64,000 bases of DNA. Origin: Symbiodinium natans (lineage: Eukaryota > Sar > Dinophyceae > Suessiales > Symbiodiniaceae). The translations under genes and the position numbers were made by a program. Below the pieces are notes generated by a model, which was given only the letters and a program-made list of their open reading frames with translations, was not told the origin of the DNA and made no database searches. Positions 24,001-35,891 of this stretch are shown in pieces (within the stretch, counting starts at the first letter, position 1; each line of letters begins with the position of its first letter). The DNA is taken from the NCBI GenBank assembly GCA_905221605.1, contig CAJNDS010002512.1, positions 254,360-318,359 of the forward strand, written 5' to 3'.

Positions 24001-25830
24001 GACCCTATAGACCCTATGCCTCTAAACCCTCGAAACCCACTGAACCCTGTAAACCCCTCCAAGCCCCCCCCTAACCTCGCAGGCCCTGGCTCTCTTTGGT
24101 GCTGGCCGGGACCGGGAGGCCGAGAAGGTGATGCAGATCGCCCCTTGGAGTGCAGAAGGTTTAGGGTTTAGGGTTTAGGGTTTAGGGTTTAGGGTTTAGG
24201 GTGGAACCCGGCTGCCGTGAACCGAGGCCTGCTGTAAAAGGGTTTAGGGTTTAGGGTTTAGGGTTGTGGTATTAAGGGGTATACGGAGGGACCCCTAGAA
24301 GGGACCCTTCATTCCCCTATAGAAACCCTACGTATACCTTATAGCCCCTGGATACCAAAGGCGCCCCTCAATACCCCCTTAAACAACCCCTAAGCCTTGT
24401 AAGGGTCCCTGCTTTAGTCCCTTGAGAGTAACAGCGGGTAGCAACAAGAGCTAACGGTAACAGTAGCAAGTGTCATAGCACATAATGAAGACATGAGTGG
24501 TATAAGTTGTAACGAGCAAACGCGTCCTAAACAGTGAATAAAGACACAGGCAGTAAATGGTAGATCGCTAGCAGTAGGAATGGTAACAGTATCTGCAATC
24601 GTAATCGCAACAGTGCATAGCAAGAGTCTAGTACTAGTAATCGCAAAAGTGAGAGAAATAGAAATTGCAATAGCAACGCAACAGGCACAGTACTAGTCTT
24701 ACTCTTAAGAGTAGTTGTAAGCGTAGTAGCAATAGTAATTCTCGTAAGCACTGAAATAGTCCTACTACAAGTTGCTGCAATGATAGAAATAATGGAAGGA
24801 AGTAGGAAGCAGAAGAAGCAGAAACAGAAGTAGTAATGATGGGAATGCCAGAAGCCATGATTACAGAATGAATCGTCAAAATCATCGTAGTATTACCAAC
24901 CATATCAAGGACAGAAATAATTGCAAAGCAGTAGCAAGAATAGTAGATGCAGTCGTAACAGTTCGAACAGTTATAGCAGTAGCAGCGGGAAGAATAGTGT
25001 TAAAAATCGCGACGGTATGGCTTCGGAAAATCGCGTAGTAGAATTACTCGAAATGACAAGAGCAACAAGTGTATTATAGTAGGCATGACAGCAGCTGTGT
25101 AAGTGTTAGTCGGACTAGTAGAAATGGTAACAAAAAGTGTAATAGTAGCAGCAGTCCTAGCAGCAGCAATATTGGCGGTGCTAGTAGCAGTGGTAGCCAC
25201 GGTAATGAACAATGGTAGCAATCGCAAGAGGCATTGCAGAAAATGGGAAAAGAGCCAGAACATTTTACAAGAGCAATGTTGTTAGCTTTGCAACCGATCC
25301 TGCGAGAGATAACCGACCTTAGTTGCCTTCGTTCCTGCCGAGAAATGGGGCATCTTGAAGCAGGGAGGCGAGTTATAGAGCCGCCGCTGTAGGTGTTCGA
25401 ACGAGTCAGTTCCTCTTTTGTTGCTGTCTCTTGAGTGGCTGGCAGGTCGTACGGAATGACCCGGGTGTTACAGATGCCCATGTTGCCCTGGCAGCCTCCT
25501 ACTGGTCACAGCGGAAGATTGCAGAAGCCGAGTCTCAGTGGAAGTTCGCATGCGAGAACATTGACTCGGGCTGCCAATCATACAAGGCGCCTGGCGGTTT
25601 AGGATTTAGGGTTTAGGGTTGCAGCACCCACTGGAGTCCGGATGCAAAAAGGGTTTAGGGGTTTAGGGTTTAGGGTTTAGGGCAAGGGAGCTTGTCACGG
25701 CTAACGGCCATTCTACGTCCGGACCCATCTAACTCCCTCGCAGGATCTGAAGTGGGTGGCGGAATCCCGCCGCTGGCCACCATCGCTTGTGGCCTCTTTG
25801 AAAAACTTCCTCCAGGCTAAGACCAGCTGA
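21064..25830 (+). CDS. TPR-repeat protein, eight exons, GC/GA introns
   Basis: Exons in phase: 21064-21180, 21282-21507, 21597-21751, 21854-21940, 22078-22161, 24083-24127, 25446-25586, 25744-25830 (TGA at 25828). Together they encode about 313 residues without an ATG, so the 5' end is missing. Joins restore natural text: TTGG to GTGAG gives SYLGEYPDALVKRG, AACGAG to GCC gives SRANEALALFGAGRDREAEK, and TACAAG to GAT gives GCQSYKDLKWVAESRRWPP. TPR-type helices include WEGAAKDYTRAID and NPLILNFRGNVLSQLGRYEE. The C-terminal Y-K-D-x-x-W and RRWPPS-x-V motif is shared with plant, algal and cyanobacterial TPR proteins as I recall them. TPRs mediate protein binding; the role is unknown. Donors are GC at the first, second, fifth and seventh introns (first less certain), GA at the third and fourth, and GT at the sixth. 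Exon 1 to 2 is the weakest junction. Confidence 0.75.
21242..21261 (+). repeat. CG dinucleotide tract in TPR intron 1
   Basis: (CG)10 immediately upstream of exon 2 (21282), preceded by TGTGCGTG text. Alternating purine-pyrimidine sequence of this kind can adopt Z-DNA. Confidence 0.92.
22799..22936. repeat. Gene-derived foldback inside TPR intron 5
   Basis: The left arm 22799-22845 is an inverted copy of the right arm 22887-22936. The arms share a perfect 19-base core (GGATGTTCTCGATGCCCAG at 22822-22840 and its complement at 22891-22909) and a CGTAGCAGAT outer block, with two small gaps. The right arm lies in a coding-like frame (FMLGIENILYGIAAICYE), the left arm in its antisense, so this looks like partial inverted duplication of an exon. 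The loop is about 40 bases and contains a further TGACTTGC/GCAAGTCA pair. Transcribed with the host intron it would give a long hairpin. Confidence 0.85.
22855..23671 (+). pseudogene. Coding-like remnants nested in TPR intron 5
   Basis: Between exons 5 and 6 of the TPR gene lie pieces with coding character in differing frames: KRFMLGIENILYGIAAICYE (to 23001), DAKALAEALLDTSIKNWGG (about 23023-23080) and ESVAEVVLLDTGARMKPATP (from about 23192). LLDTGA resembles the active-site motif of retroelement aspartic proteases; dinoflagellate retroelement polyproteins often carry LLDSGAT-type motifs. No reverse transcriptase or integrase is visible, and no continuous frame links the pieces. Read as decayed mobile element or nested pseudogene, with low certainty. 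Confidence 0.3.
23944..24059 (+). repeat. Degenerate CCCTATAGA repeat
   Basis: About ten 9- to 10-base units passing from AGACCCTCT to AGACCCTAT and then to AAACCC-type telomere-like units, just before exon 6 of the TPR gene at 24083. It may be a diverged telomere-like array. Confidence 0.85.
24158..24265 (+). repeat. Paired TTTAGGG arrays after TPR exon 6
   Basis: Arrays at 24158-24202 (six units) and 24241-24265 (four units) are separated by 38 unique bases. The first begins about 30 bases inside the intron. The spacer reads WNPAAVNRGLL before a stop, but it is not needed to join exons 6 and 7. Confidence 0.93.
24272..24345. repeat. Imperfect stem-loop with CCCTA/TAGGG blocks
   Basis: AAGGGGTATACGGAGGG at the left pairs with CCCTACGTATACCTT at the right. 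Inner blocks AGGGACCCCTAGAAGGGACC and CCCTATAG offer further pairing. It directly follows the telomere-like arrays. Text of similar style appears at 42965-43095 and 61550-61620. Confidence 0.6.
24420..25240 (+). repeat. Cryptically simple AGT/AGC-rich region in TPR intron 6
   Basis: About 800 bases dominated by GTAGTA, AGCAAT, GTAACA and related trinucleotides without perfect periodicity. Open frames on the minus strand (Leu/Thr-rich, for example 25000-25263) arise from this bias and are not genes. A shorter patch of the same style is at 26455-26510. Confidence 0.75.
25596..25682 (+). repeat. Paired TTTAGGG arrays in TPR intron 7
   Basis: Arrays at 25596-25620 and 25651-25682 flank 30 unique bases. 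The first starts 9 bases after the GC donor of exon 7, the second ends about 60 bases before exon 8. Confidence 0.93.
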
Positions 25831-28800
25831 GAGCGTGGGCGTGGGGAGACGGGGTGGAAACGCCTCGTTGGCTCGCATCCAGTGGGCTGTAAATTCTGCA
25901 GCTCGAGGATTGCCAAAGTGCAGTTCTGCCAGCAGAGTAGCGATCTTCTTGTGTATTGATGTCGCCGCTTCTCGCCTGTCGCGCCGCGAGTTGCCTGGGA
26001 ATGTACGGGTCCTTTTGACTCCAGTGTGGTGGTAGTGGGGGTGCTAAGCTCGTGTTGCTTTCCTGGCAAACCATATTCCTGACTTCCGCAGACTGTTCGA
26101 CTCCGTGTTGTGCGGTGTTGAGTGCCAGCCCTTCCAGTTCCATAGATTGTAAGGGTGAGGTGCCTCACCAAAGTGCATTCTCGAGGTTCGCACTACCATC
26201 AGCTTCGCTTGGCGGAAAAGCCTCGACCTCGGAATGTTAGACAAGGTGCTTGCAGGATCGGCTTCTGCATGCGCTTTTGGCTCATCTTGCTGCGGCCAGG
26301 CTTTGTCTTTCTTCGCGTGTTGCTGCGACTGCGTTCTGTTGTGTGGCTGGAGCATGGTGGAACATGTAGACTTCCAACTCTTTCCGCCCGTTCTCATGTT
26401 CCACTTGAGCCCAATGCCCTCCTGTTACACTCATTGACACTCCTTCAAGATTAAGAGTAAGGTAGTAACAATAGTAAGAAGAGCAATAGCTGTGATAGTC
26501 GTATAAACGCTGTGTCCTCGTGGGGCTCCGACTATTGCCATGGGCATTTGACCGCATTTGATAGCACCCGCAAGGGCTGCCGACCTCAAGCTTGAGGAGG
26601 AAGGCCAACACACCGTCTATGCTCCTTGGACTCTGGGACTTAGAGGCTGCCAGAATCCTGCAAAGAGCCATCAAAGAAGAAGCATGTGGCATAGAGTAAT
26701 AGCATAGGGTATGTCATGATCTCGGGTGCGTGGGGTACCATACACTACAAGGCACGCAGGCTGTGAGAGAGGGATATGTGGTTTGGCGTGATGGGGTGTT
26801 GGACAAGCTCTGTCATGCTTACCCTGAAGTTGGCAGTTCAGCAGTTGGAACTTGCAGAACTCCACGAAGTGGCATGCCTGCCTACGCCTGCCTGATGGTC
26901 TGCTTGAATAATTCTCAGCAGCAGGACTGCCTTACACTGTGCGACCCGAGTAGGTCCCTTAACTAGAGACACCATTGCTTGGTAAGGTAGCGAACCTGGA
27001 CTGGTTGAGTGCTCAGCTTCTCAGAAACGATGCGGTTCCCAAAGCGTGTTTCGATATGTTCTCGTATGGCCTCCAGTGCACCCTCCTCGCTTCTTTTATG
27101 TTAGGTCTGTCGATGAGCCTCAGCTCCGCCGAATCTTCAATGATGCCTTGGGCTCACAGTGCAATAGCCAAGATGCAAGAGTGCCAGATGGTAGTCACTG
27201 GTAGGCATCACCGAATGGAAAAGGGCTGCAGCTTCAGAAGTCTCAGAGTCTTCGGGCGCTGACCAAGTGACTGACGATTCGGTACCGATGTGTGACGCGC
27301 GACGCCCTTTTGCTCAAGCACAGTTTTGATCTGGTGCAGGCGTGTCTCCCGGGGCAGACCAGCAACTTCATATGCAGCTCAGCAACTTCACAGCAACACA
27401 CATCAGTTCCAGCAAATGCTACTCAGCGAGTCCTGCATATTTTGAGGTCGCTGAGATACAGCCCCGTGCCGTTGCAAACGTCACTTGTAACCGCTCAGCT
27501 TGGTGCCAGAGGAGACACAGCTTGCATGCGTACAGTTGCCACCTGCCGCCATGGCCAAGATCATGCCGCTGCCTGCAAAAGGGCTGAGTCTGCGGTTGAA
27601 GATTTTATCGGACGAGTGTCTCTGCGTGCAAAGCGGTTCTACACTTTTTTTGCTGTCACCATTACAGCAGAGACCGGTCAGGGTTCAGAAAAGAACAGTG
27701 CCACGGCTAGTAATGCATGCGAGTAGAGCCTCTGTCTTCCGAAGCAGGTGTTTGGCTACACAGTGCAATGTTCTGGCTAATGGGCCCAACTGTGCAGCAA
27801 ATACGTCACGAACTTCCTGGGCCATGTATAAGCTGGGGTATGAGCCTCAAATATACGGGAATGAGAAGATGCGGGGAGGGACTCTCTCAAGGCAGCAGTT
27901 TCGTCCATGGCGCTGAATTTTGTGAGGTTCTCATCTTGGGCGGCTTACCTGCCCCGATCTCTCGCAGAAACAGAGACGAACGAGGCTCTGCCTCCCCGTC
28001 AAAGATTTGTGGTGAAGGTGTTTCTGGGATCTCAGGTGGTGTCTGAAGTTCGATTGTGCGGGCAAAGGTACTCGGTATGCAAGGGGTTGGGGTCAGGCCG
28101 AGGCCCGTAGCAGACTGCAAGAACTATCAGCCGCATGTAAGCAAGCCTTTTTGACTTGCCATCCTTCGGGACACCCAGGGGTCTGCCACGCTCTCGGACT
28201 TCGTTGGCACGCAGGTCACAGGCAAAGTGGGACATGAAATGCTTTTAAGCTTCCAGTGGTCTTTAACTAAGTATGTCGACTCTTCCCTGGTGTGGCTGAT
28301 GCGAGCAGCTTCCCGTGACAAACTTCGTCCAAAAAGGTGTTTTGACTCACAGCACCCCATCGAAGCTTGCCTCGCGTGGAGATCGTTGGGCGAGTTGCGC
28401 ATGTCCTCAGAAGACATCAGCATCTTTTCATATCAATTAGACAACTCGAACTTTGTGTCGCTACGCGGCCCTCGGCCAAGGGCCCATGGTCAGGGGCAGC
28501 GAGGTCAGATAATGGAAAAAGTGTTTAGGATGAACCTCTTTGACTCTCGGGGACACTCCAGCCCTGTCAGGACCTCGTGACAGCAGGGACCGTTTAAGGG
28601 TCCCAAGAGACCATTCAGAGAAATGAAGGGTTTGTCTGGTATGGCTTGAGTAGCACGGAGCTTTCAGGTTTCCGTAAACCGACGGAGCAGGAATGGTTCG
28701 CGTTTGGACTCCCATACACGTCTGACCCTACAGGTTCGGCTTCCATCAGCACTTTTCAGGGGCGGGGCGGCGGCGGAGGTCCTATTTAGAGGTCATACAG

Positions 28801-29626
28801 GGGTTTCTAATCTGGTCGGCTAGAAATGACCCTGACTGCTCTCTGCCCCCCCCCCCCCCCAACGCGCCGTCCGCGCCCAGGGGGTCGTAGGGTGGAGTGC
28901 CAAATTGAGGCCCAGAAAGCGGAACAAAACAGACAACCATCTGGGGGGAGGATTAGCGGTCCCTGAAGGGCATGTATGGCAGCTGTCCCTGCGCCAGCGA
29001 GGAAGCCGAGCTGTGCAGGACTTTGGCTACTGATGCTTTTGGATGAAGCCTGTAGTACACAGGTATCTAGGCAAGGCATCACACCGAAGTAGATGAGTCA
29101 GCATGTGAAGATGCAACCCCAAACCAGATCTTGGAGCTGGAAGGAAGCGATAGAGCTGTGCGGCAGCGATGCGGAGCGTGAGGCGTGACTGCAGCGGAGT
29201 CTTGGGGGGTGGGGGTGGGGGGAGAATGATATCCTTTGGACAAGGTTTTAATCAAGGATCCAAAGATATCCTGCTTGCACAAGGCACAGGGCTTGGGCTT
29301 GTTTCATTTCCAGCCGCCATGTTTGCAGTGCCTGTGTCCAGGCCATCGCCAAAGAACTCTATGGACACATCTGGGAGGCCAGGGAATCTAAGTCAATTGG
29401 GGCCATCTGTGGGCCCGCCACTGCCCACTGAGCATCACGTCATTGCTCGTTCCTCGCAGCCCGATCAGTACCGGAAGCCGTGGTCACCTAACATGCAGAT
29501 GTTGGTCCACAGTTCAGTTTGTTGTGCCAGGCCAGTTTGAACCTCCAAAATCCGACTGTGTCTATACGTGTCGACCGACAAGGTTCACAAACTAGCTCAC
29601 ATATTGAAGCAACCCCGTCCTGGCTC
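25831..29626. other. Region between TPR and peptidase genes
   Basis: No domain recognised. The frame from the ATG at 27907 to 28110 (PPRQRFVVKVFLGSQVVSEV) is coding-like but isolated. The minus-strand frames 25713-26397 overlap plus-strand noise. C14 at 28847-28860 is a homopolymer run. 5' exons or the transcript leader of the peptidase gene may lie after 29100. Confidence 0.4.
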
Positions 29627-32426
29627 ATGGCGACTTTCCGTGAGCCTGACGACTACGACGAGGATGCAGATGATGACGAGGATGATGACCGCATGCTGCT
29701 GGCAGACGAATCTTACAGAGGACCCCCTGACAGAGGCTTTGATGATTCCCAAGCGGGTGGAATCGCTCAATTCAAGGTGGGCACCAAGCTGTCAGGCACA
29801 TCTGGACCCACGGACTTCGGATTTCTTCTCAGTGGCTCTGGAAACTCTGCAAGCGATGCTTCTTCCGGGCTCTTGAAGAGGTGTCGATCCAAAGGAGACC
29901 AGGAGATGGCAGATGCGAAGCGTCTGGCTCAGGGCCTGCAGCCGCCCCTGCCGCCCCTTCGGCCACAGCAGGTTCTTTGTGGCTTGGTGGCTGGAGAAGA
30001 CCGTGGGCTCAATGCCATGGACCCGCCCATCGTCCGCACAGACCCCTACTTCTGGCTCCGTGATGATTCTCACGAGAATATGGAGGTACAACAGCTGTTG
30101 CAAGATGAAGACACATACTGCTCCAGAGCATTGTCTTCCCTGAAGCCTCTAAGTGACGAGCTTTACCGAGAGATGCGCCGCCACGAGAAGGAATCCTCTG
30201 TCGGAATCCCCTCGGTCCATGCAGGTGGCTATGCCTACTACACCAGGGGCTTCAGGGACGAGCTCTACGGTGCCCACTTCCGCGCCAAGTCCCGCGGCCC
30301 TGGAAAACCGGTTCCTGCAGACGTGGCGACTCTTGCGGCAGCCATCGGTCTGGAGCTCTTCGATGAGGAGCTTCTCCTGGATGAGAACGACCTCAACGAT
30401 GATGGGAAAGGCAGCTCGCGACCATACCTGTCCGTATGTGGCCCAGATCCCAGCGCCGATCACGAGTTCATCGCATTCGCAGAGGACTTCGAGGGGAACG
30501 ACAGTTACAGCATCCGGTTTCGCAACACAACGGTCGACATGGAGGAAAGTGATCTGAACGACGACGACGATGCCGAGTTGACGGAAACCGATGGTTCAAT
30601 TCTCTGGGAGGCGACTGGCCATGCGGCCATATACTATGTTGGCCACGACAATGAATACAGAGGCTACGATGTCAGGCGCCATGTCATAGGAACTGCCCAG
30701 TCGTCGGACACCACGCTTTTTGAGGAGCGGGATCGACGGTTCTCAGTCGGTATCAGCAAAACAAGTGACGAGCGATTCCTCGTTGTTCAGTCAGCGTCGA
30801 GCGAAACGGCCGAATCATATCTGTTAAATTTGGAGGATGTCAGTGCCGGCTTAGTCTCTGTGTGCCCTCGGCAGTTTGGCATCCAATATGAGGTGGACCA
30901 CAGGTCAGGCCTGCTGTACATATTGACAGACAAGGACGATGCAAAGAATTCAAAGCTGTGCTGCACACCACTGTCGTCCATCCCAGGGGACAGCAGCAAC
31001 TGGCAAGACTTGTGGGTCCCGGATCCACATGTGCAGCTGGACTCCCTTCACTGCTTTGAAAACTTCTTGGCGCTGGAGGGCCGACAGAATGGTGCCAGCT
31101 GCGTTTTCGTAATGCTGCTACCTGATGCTGGGCTGGACATGGCACCTCATTTTCTCCCTAGTAACCGAACCTGTAGCGAACCGATGGCACGGGGCAAAAA
31201 AACATCTTACGCGCGGGATTCCGCAGCCCAACCCAGGACGGCGGTGTCAAGGGTCCGATTCATATGCTGCTTTTTCCAGAGATGGCTGCTACGAGTGCCT
31301 TGGACCGTGTTTGATTCATTTTGGTAAGCTGGTAAGCATCGTGGTTGCTTCACGAGCTGAAGAAGCTTGAGCAGAGTCTTGAAGCAGCGGATTGCGTGGG
31401 TCGTCAGGTGGGTACGTCAGCACTCCACGGACGCAGAAAGCCGTGCAGACGCTTTACTCGGTCAGCTTGGGCGGCAATGATTTGTTCAAGACTGACATCC
31501 TGCGTGTACATTACACCTCATACACCGTGCCTGGTCGTGATTATTCATACCATGTGCCGACTCGTGAGTTTAAGCTCATCAAGGAGTCAGGGCCAGAGCA
31601 TTACAACCCATCATTGTACAGGGCAGAGAGGATCACATCTCAGGGCACGAAAGTGCCCATTTCCCTGGTCTACCGGGCAGACCTTCACCCGAAAGGGCTC
31701 CAGGGTGGGCCGTTTCCCACTATTCTCACGGGATATGGTGCATATGGAGCATGCCAAGATCCCGGGTTTGATTCAAACATCCTTTGCCTTTTGGACCGTG
31801 GCATGCTCTATGCGGTGGCCCACGTGAGAGGAGGGGGCGAGTTGGGCCGCAAATGGCGCGAGGACGGCCGGTACTTGAAGGTGAAGAACCGTTTCCACGA
31901 CTTCATCGACGCGGCAGAGACCCTCATCGCCCTTGGAATCTCAGAAAAGTCCACCCTTGCTGCCTGGGGAGAGAGCAGTGGTGGACTGCTCGTGTCGGCG
32001 TCCATGAACCTCCGCCCAGAGCTGTTCAAGGCAGTTCTGCTTTACGTTCCCTTCGTGGATGCCATCAACACGATGATCGATCCCTCAATTCCGTTGACCT
32101 GTGGTGAGTGGGAGGAGCTAGGGAACCCTAACCAGCGCGAAGTGTTTTACTATATGCTGGAGTACAGCCCCTACGACAACATCCGCATGCAGGACTACCC
32201 GGCGGCGCTGGTGACAGCTTCGCAAAACGACACCATGGTGGGCTACTGGGAGCCCCTGAAGTACGTGAGCAAGCTGCGGCGCATGAAGACAGATTCTAAT
32301 CCGGTGCTTCTGAAGGTCGACTTCCATGCCGGACACGGCGGTGCTTCAGACAAGGCCAAGTCCATGCGTGAGCAGGCTCAGCATTTTGCTTTTCTTATGG
32401 ACCAGCTTGGGGTTGAAACAGGCTGA
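29627..32426 (+). CDS. Oligopeptidase B-type serine peptidase (S9A)
   Basis: Prolyl-oligopeptidase family; oligopeptidase B cleaves short peptides after Arg or Lys, usually in the cytosol. Exon 1 runs from an ATG at 29627 to about 31128, exon 2 from about 31421 or 31437 to the TGA at 32424. The frame changes between them, and the text between has no family similarity, so an intron of about 300 bases is inferred. Exon 1: an acidic Asp/Glu-rich N-terminal extension of about 130 residues, then DPYFWLRDD, the start of the beta-propeller. Exon 2: QTLYSVSLGGND, GYGAYG, HVRGGGELGRKW, the nucleophile elbow GESSGG (Ser codon 31974), the Asp motif QNDTMVGYWEP (32229) and His in GHGG (32334). The catalytic triad is complete. 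GESSGG differs from the bacterial G-R-S-A-GG. Extra acidic loops lie at about 30379-30410 and 30543-30597. The first ATG and exon junction are estimates. Confidence 0.9.
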
Positions 32427-33166
32427 TGGGGAGAGGGTTAGAAGGCTTAGGAGCTTAGCAAATGCCGCATGGGGGCCCCAAAGTCGGAATGACCATGCGA
32501 TGCGCAGAATGCGCGTTCTATTTCGCCACTCTTGCGCCTGTTCACCGGGTGACACTGCCCGGCCAGCAAGGCGGCGAGAGTTCCAAATGGCTAATGGCTC
32601 CACTGCTGTACACTACACACGTGCAAGCTGACTGGGTTGCGCAGATCTTGCAGCATCTTGCAGTGGAAATTGAGCTTGGAGGTACCATGGGCGGAAAGCC
32701 CAGACATGAGTGCAGCGTGCCAGAATGCCGGTTAGTCAGCGAAACTCGCAGAAGCCTTGCTGTGACCGCTCGGAGGCTGTGCGTTGTCCGCACGCCAACT
32801 TCGTGGTGCAGCGCCTGATCGTTGCACTGCGGCCTGGTGCCTGCCAGCGACTTGACAAGCTCTTGGGGTCTTTGAACCGAGCCTCCAACTGAAGTCTAAA
32901 GGCACTTGTCGAAACACCCACTCCAAACCCAAGTATTTGGCAACTTTGAGCTGACACTGAAAGCAGCGAGACTTGAAGCATAGTTTGAGCCCGCCACGTG
33001 CCAGACAAACCCCCAACCTCTCCAAGAAATTCTGATTTCAGATGGGCATCGGCCTCGATGCCATGTGTGCCCACCTCAAAGTCCGAAGAGCCTCGCTATA
33101 CCTTCGGCCGTCTGTACCTGCAGCCCCAAGCCCTTGTGTGCCCAGACTCAGAGCTGTGGAGTTTCC

Positions 33167-33203
33167 GGGTTTAGGGTCTAGGGTTTAGGGTTTAGGGTTT
33201 AGG
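33167..33203 (+). repeat. Telomere-like TTTAGGG array
   Basis: Five GGGTTTA units, one changed to GGGTCTA. A single array without a partner nearby. Confidence 0.93.
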
Positions 33204-35126
33204 CTACGGTGGAGGCGTGTGAGGTGGCCGTGGTCCCGATCTGAGGTTCATCATTGATGAAATACTTCGACCCGGTCCCAAGAGCATCTGCTACCTTGCA
33301 AGGCCTGGGCTTTGGGAATTGGGGACCGAATCTTTCGAGTTTTTGGAAAAATTTCTGGGGAGAAGGGGCTCCTGTCCGCAGCGGATGTAAAGACGTCCCA
33401 GAGAGACCACAGAGGCGCCGACAGAAGACCTCGCAGTTTCAGTGAGCTGCCAATGAGCTATGCATAGAAAAAACAGATGAAGACAGAGTGCAGAGAGAGT
33501 AGTAAGCAAGAGCACGTTCCCCAATGCATTCGCGCATGCCCGTTGTGCCGGAGAGGCACAAGTACGGATGCCGGACTCTCCAGCGGCTCCTGGAGCACTG
33601 CAGCCACTCGCAGACGGCCCCTCTGGCCGAGGCAAGCTCTTTGCAGATGCCCGAAGTTCCGCAAGACTCGCACTTGAAGCAGAAGGCAGCAACCGTCACT
33701 CCTCACCATGGGAGGAAATAGCTGCAAAGTGATTCGAAGGGTGGCGAGTGGGTTCGAGACGGTTCCATTCCTCATGGTTTCACATTCAGACGCGCAGCAG
33801 TCTTCAATTCCCGACCTCCAAAGACCACCCCAAAGAATTGCACAGCTCGTTTTTCGGCCATGCCATCTCCATCAAGTTTCCGGCCGCCCGATCGCCACCG
33901 AATACTGCGCACTACTGGTTTTCCTCCCACGGCCCAGGCCATGCTGGCAGAAGTCGTGCCGTTGCCACTTGGACAGCAGTTGAAGCGAGACATTCCGACA
34001 CATGTACTCGGCACGCCAGTTCTGTCTTTTGCGTGGCACACTGGCACGCCGAAGCCGACCATGGATAAACACAGTAAACAGGCCGCGCGCTTTCAGGGGT
34101 GGCTGGCTCCCCATGCCGGCCTACACTTCTTGCAAGTTGGACAACACGGTATGATGCTTCACTTAAACCCTGAATCCTGGATCCATAAAAAAAGCGGATG
34201 GCAAGACAACGCCCTGCCTTAGGTCCAGGCACCCCTATGGGAACTATGTGCTGCAACAGCTGCTGGAGTGCCTAAGACTTGCAGTTAGTGCTCGGCTTCC
34301 GTGGGTTCGGAGGCTCAAAAGCCTCAAATCAAAGCTCCACAGACCTTCAGAAGACAGCTGGGGAGTAGCTGCAGCCCAAATCCACTGAAGAGAGGCCAAA
34401 ACAGCATATAGTAGAGAATCCTGCAGATTCCAGCCATGCTGAGGCACGGCAGTGGCTCTCATCAGTCACTAGTCATCCATCGGCTTGTAAAGAGTGTGCC
34501 TTGGTTCAAATTCATCGCCGAATCCCTGCGACCGACTTTAGCTCAATTTTTCTGGTTGATTCGCCTTGAACGCGTGCTGCACGAGATTGAGCTAGGCACA
34601 AATTTGTGCTGCTCCAGAATGCTATGGACATGAGTGCGGCTGAATGCCACTCCAGCCTTACATGCGCTAGCGGTGCGGGTGTAGGAAGGATTGTATCAGC
34701 ACACACGACTCCTTTCACAATATTGGAGCCAGGCGACAACATCTCTAGACGTACTGCGTTGTCCAGGTTGCACTCATTGGCTCGGACTCCAACGGTGTGG
34801 CAGTGCTTCTGAAGGCCTTGGCGAATGGATCTCGGGAGGACGGGCAGTGAACGCAGAGCGGTTGTCGAAAGTACTTCATTGGCTGGGAGGCTTCTTGGAT
34901 TGTCTGCTCTTTTTCGCATCATGCTTGCAAGCCTGCAGGAGCGGGTGCAACTGGCTTTGGCCTTGAACATGGAACCAGGTCTCATCCTCTCCATCGCCAG
35001 GCTGGGAGACATGTGGGACTTGTGCTACTGTACTACTTGCGTGGACACTGGACAGGTGCCCTCAAGCGGACAAAATGATAGATAACGGTCAGAGAGAGTG
35101 TGCGTGCGTGCACGCGGGCGCGGGGC

Positions 35127-35181
35127 GGGGGGGGGGGGGGGGGGCGAGGGGTGCGGGGGCGTGGGGGGGGGGGGGGGGGGG
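35127..35181 (+). repeat. Two long G runs, G-quadruplex potential
   Basis: Runs of about 18 G (35127-35144) and 19 G (35163-35181), separated by CGAGGGGTGCGGGGGCGT. Any four G triplets here could fold. Long homopolymers are also error-prone in assembly. Confidence 0.9.
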
Positions 35182-35891
35182 CGAGTGCCCGTAAAGAAGT
35201 ATTCTAGTATTGAGGTCAAGCTGAAGACATAGCTGGTCACAAGTAGCATTGCATCCTTGCTGTCTTAAGCAATTGTTAGCGGATGACATAGTTGAGGTTC
35301 GGGGTGGGTTCACAAGTAAGTGCGTGTATCTAAGTGTGTGCGTGCACGCGTGGGCGTGCGTGTCTGTGCGTCTGTTTGCGAACCGTGTTGGCATTCTTCT
35401 GTTTGACCTTTGTCATTTTGATGTTTATCTTGGGTTGAGACTGTAAGTTTGTAAACGTCTTTCTGACCCTTCACAGGTTGTAAGAAAAAGTCGGCCTCTT
35501 TGCAGACCCGACTACGCTAAATTTCAGTACAGAGCCAACAGCCCAGCCCAAGCCAAGCCGTGCTTTAAAACGTTTCCGCTTTGCTTCAAAGACCTTTCAA
35601 TCCAGCAGCCCTGCGCACTGAGCGGCGGGGCCACCGCCCCTCCCCCGCGATAGCAAAGCTTAAAGGTCAAGAAATGTTGCATCAGCGCCCGGAAGTCCTG
35701 TAATTTAAAGTATTTGGAGCACGTGAGCCGGCCAAACACTGCAATTCGCAGCGTGTGGAACTCCCTTTGCCGTTCTATCAACATTCTTTACCTTGGGCAC
35801 ATCAAGCTTTTGAGCAGCATCATGTTGATCTTGGCCTGCTGTGTTCGACTGATACTGGGTGGTTGACGCAAGGCATCTCGCGCAGGCAAAA

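Noticed and set aside
34512-35012. 166-codon minus-strand frame
   Set aside because: The opposite strand is also nearly open there; no motif and no splice partners, typical of GC-rich chance frames.
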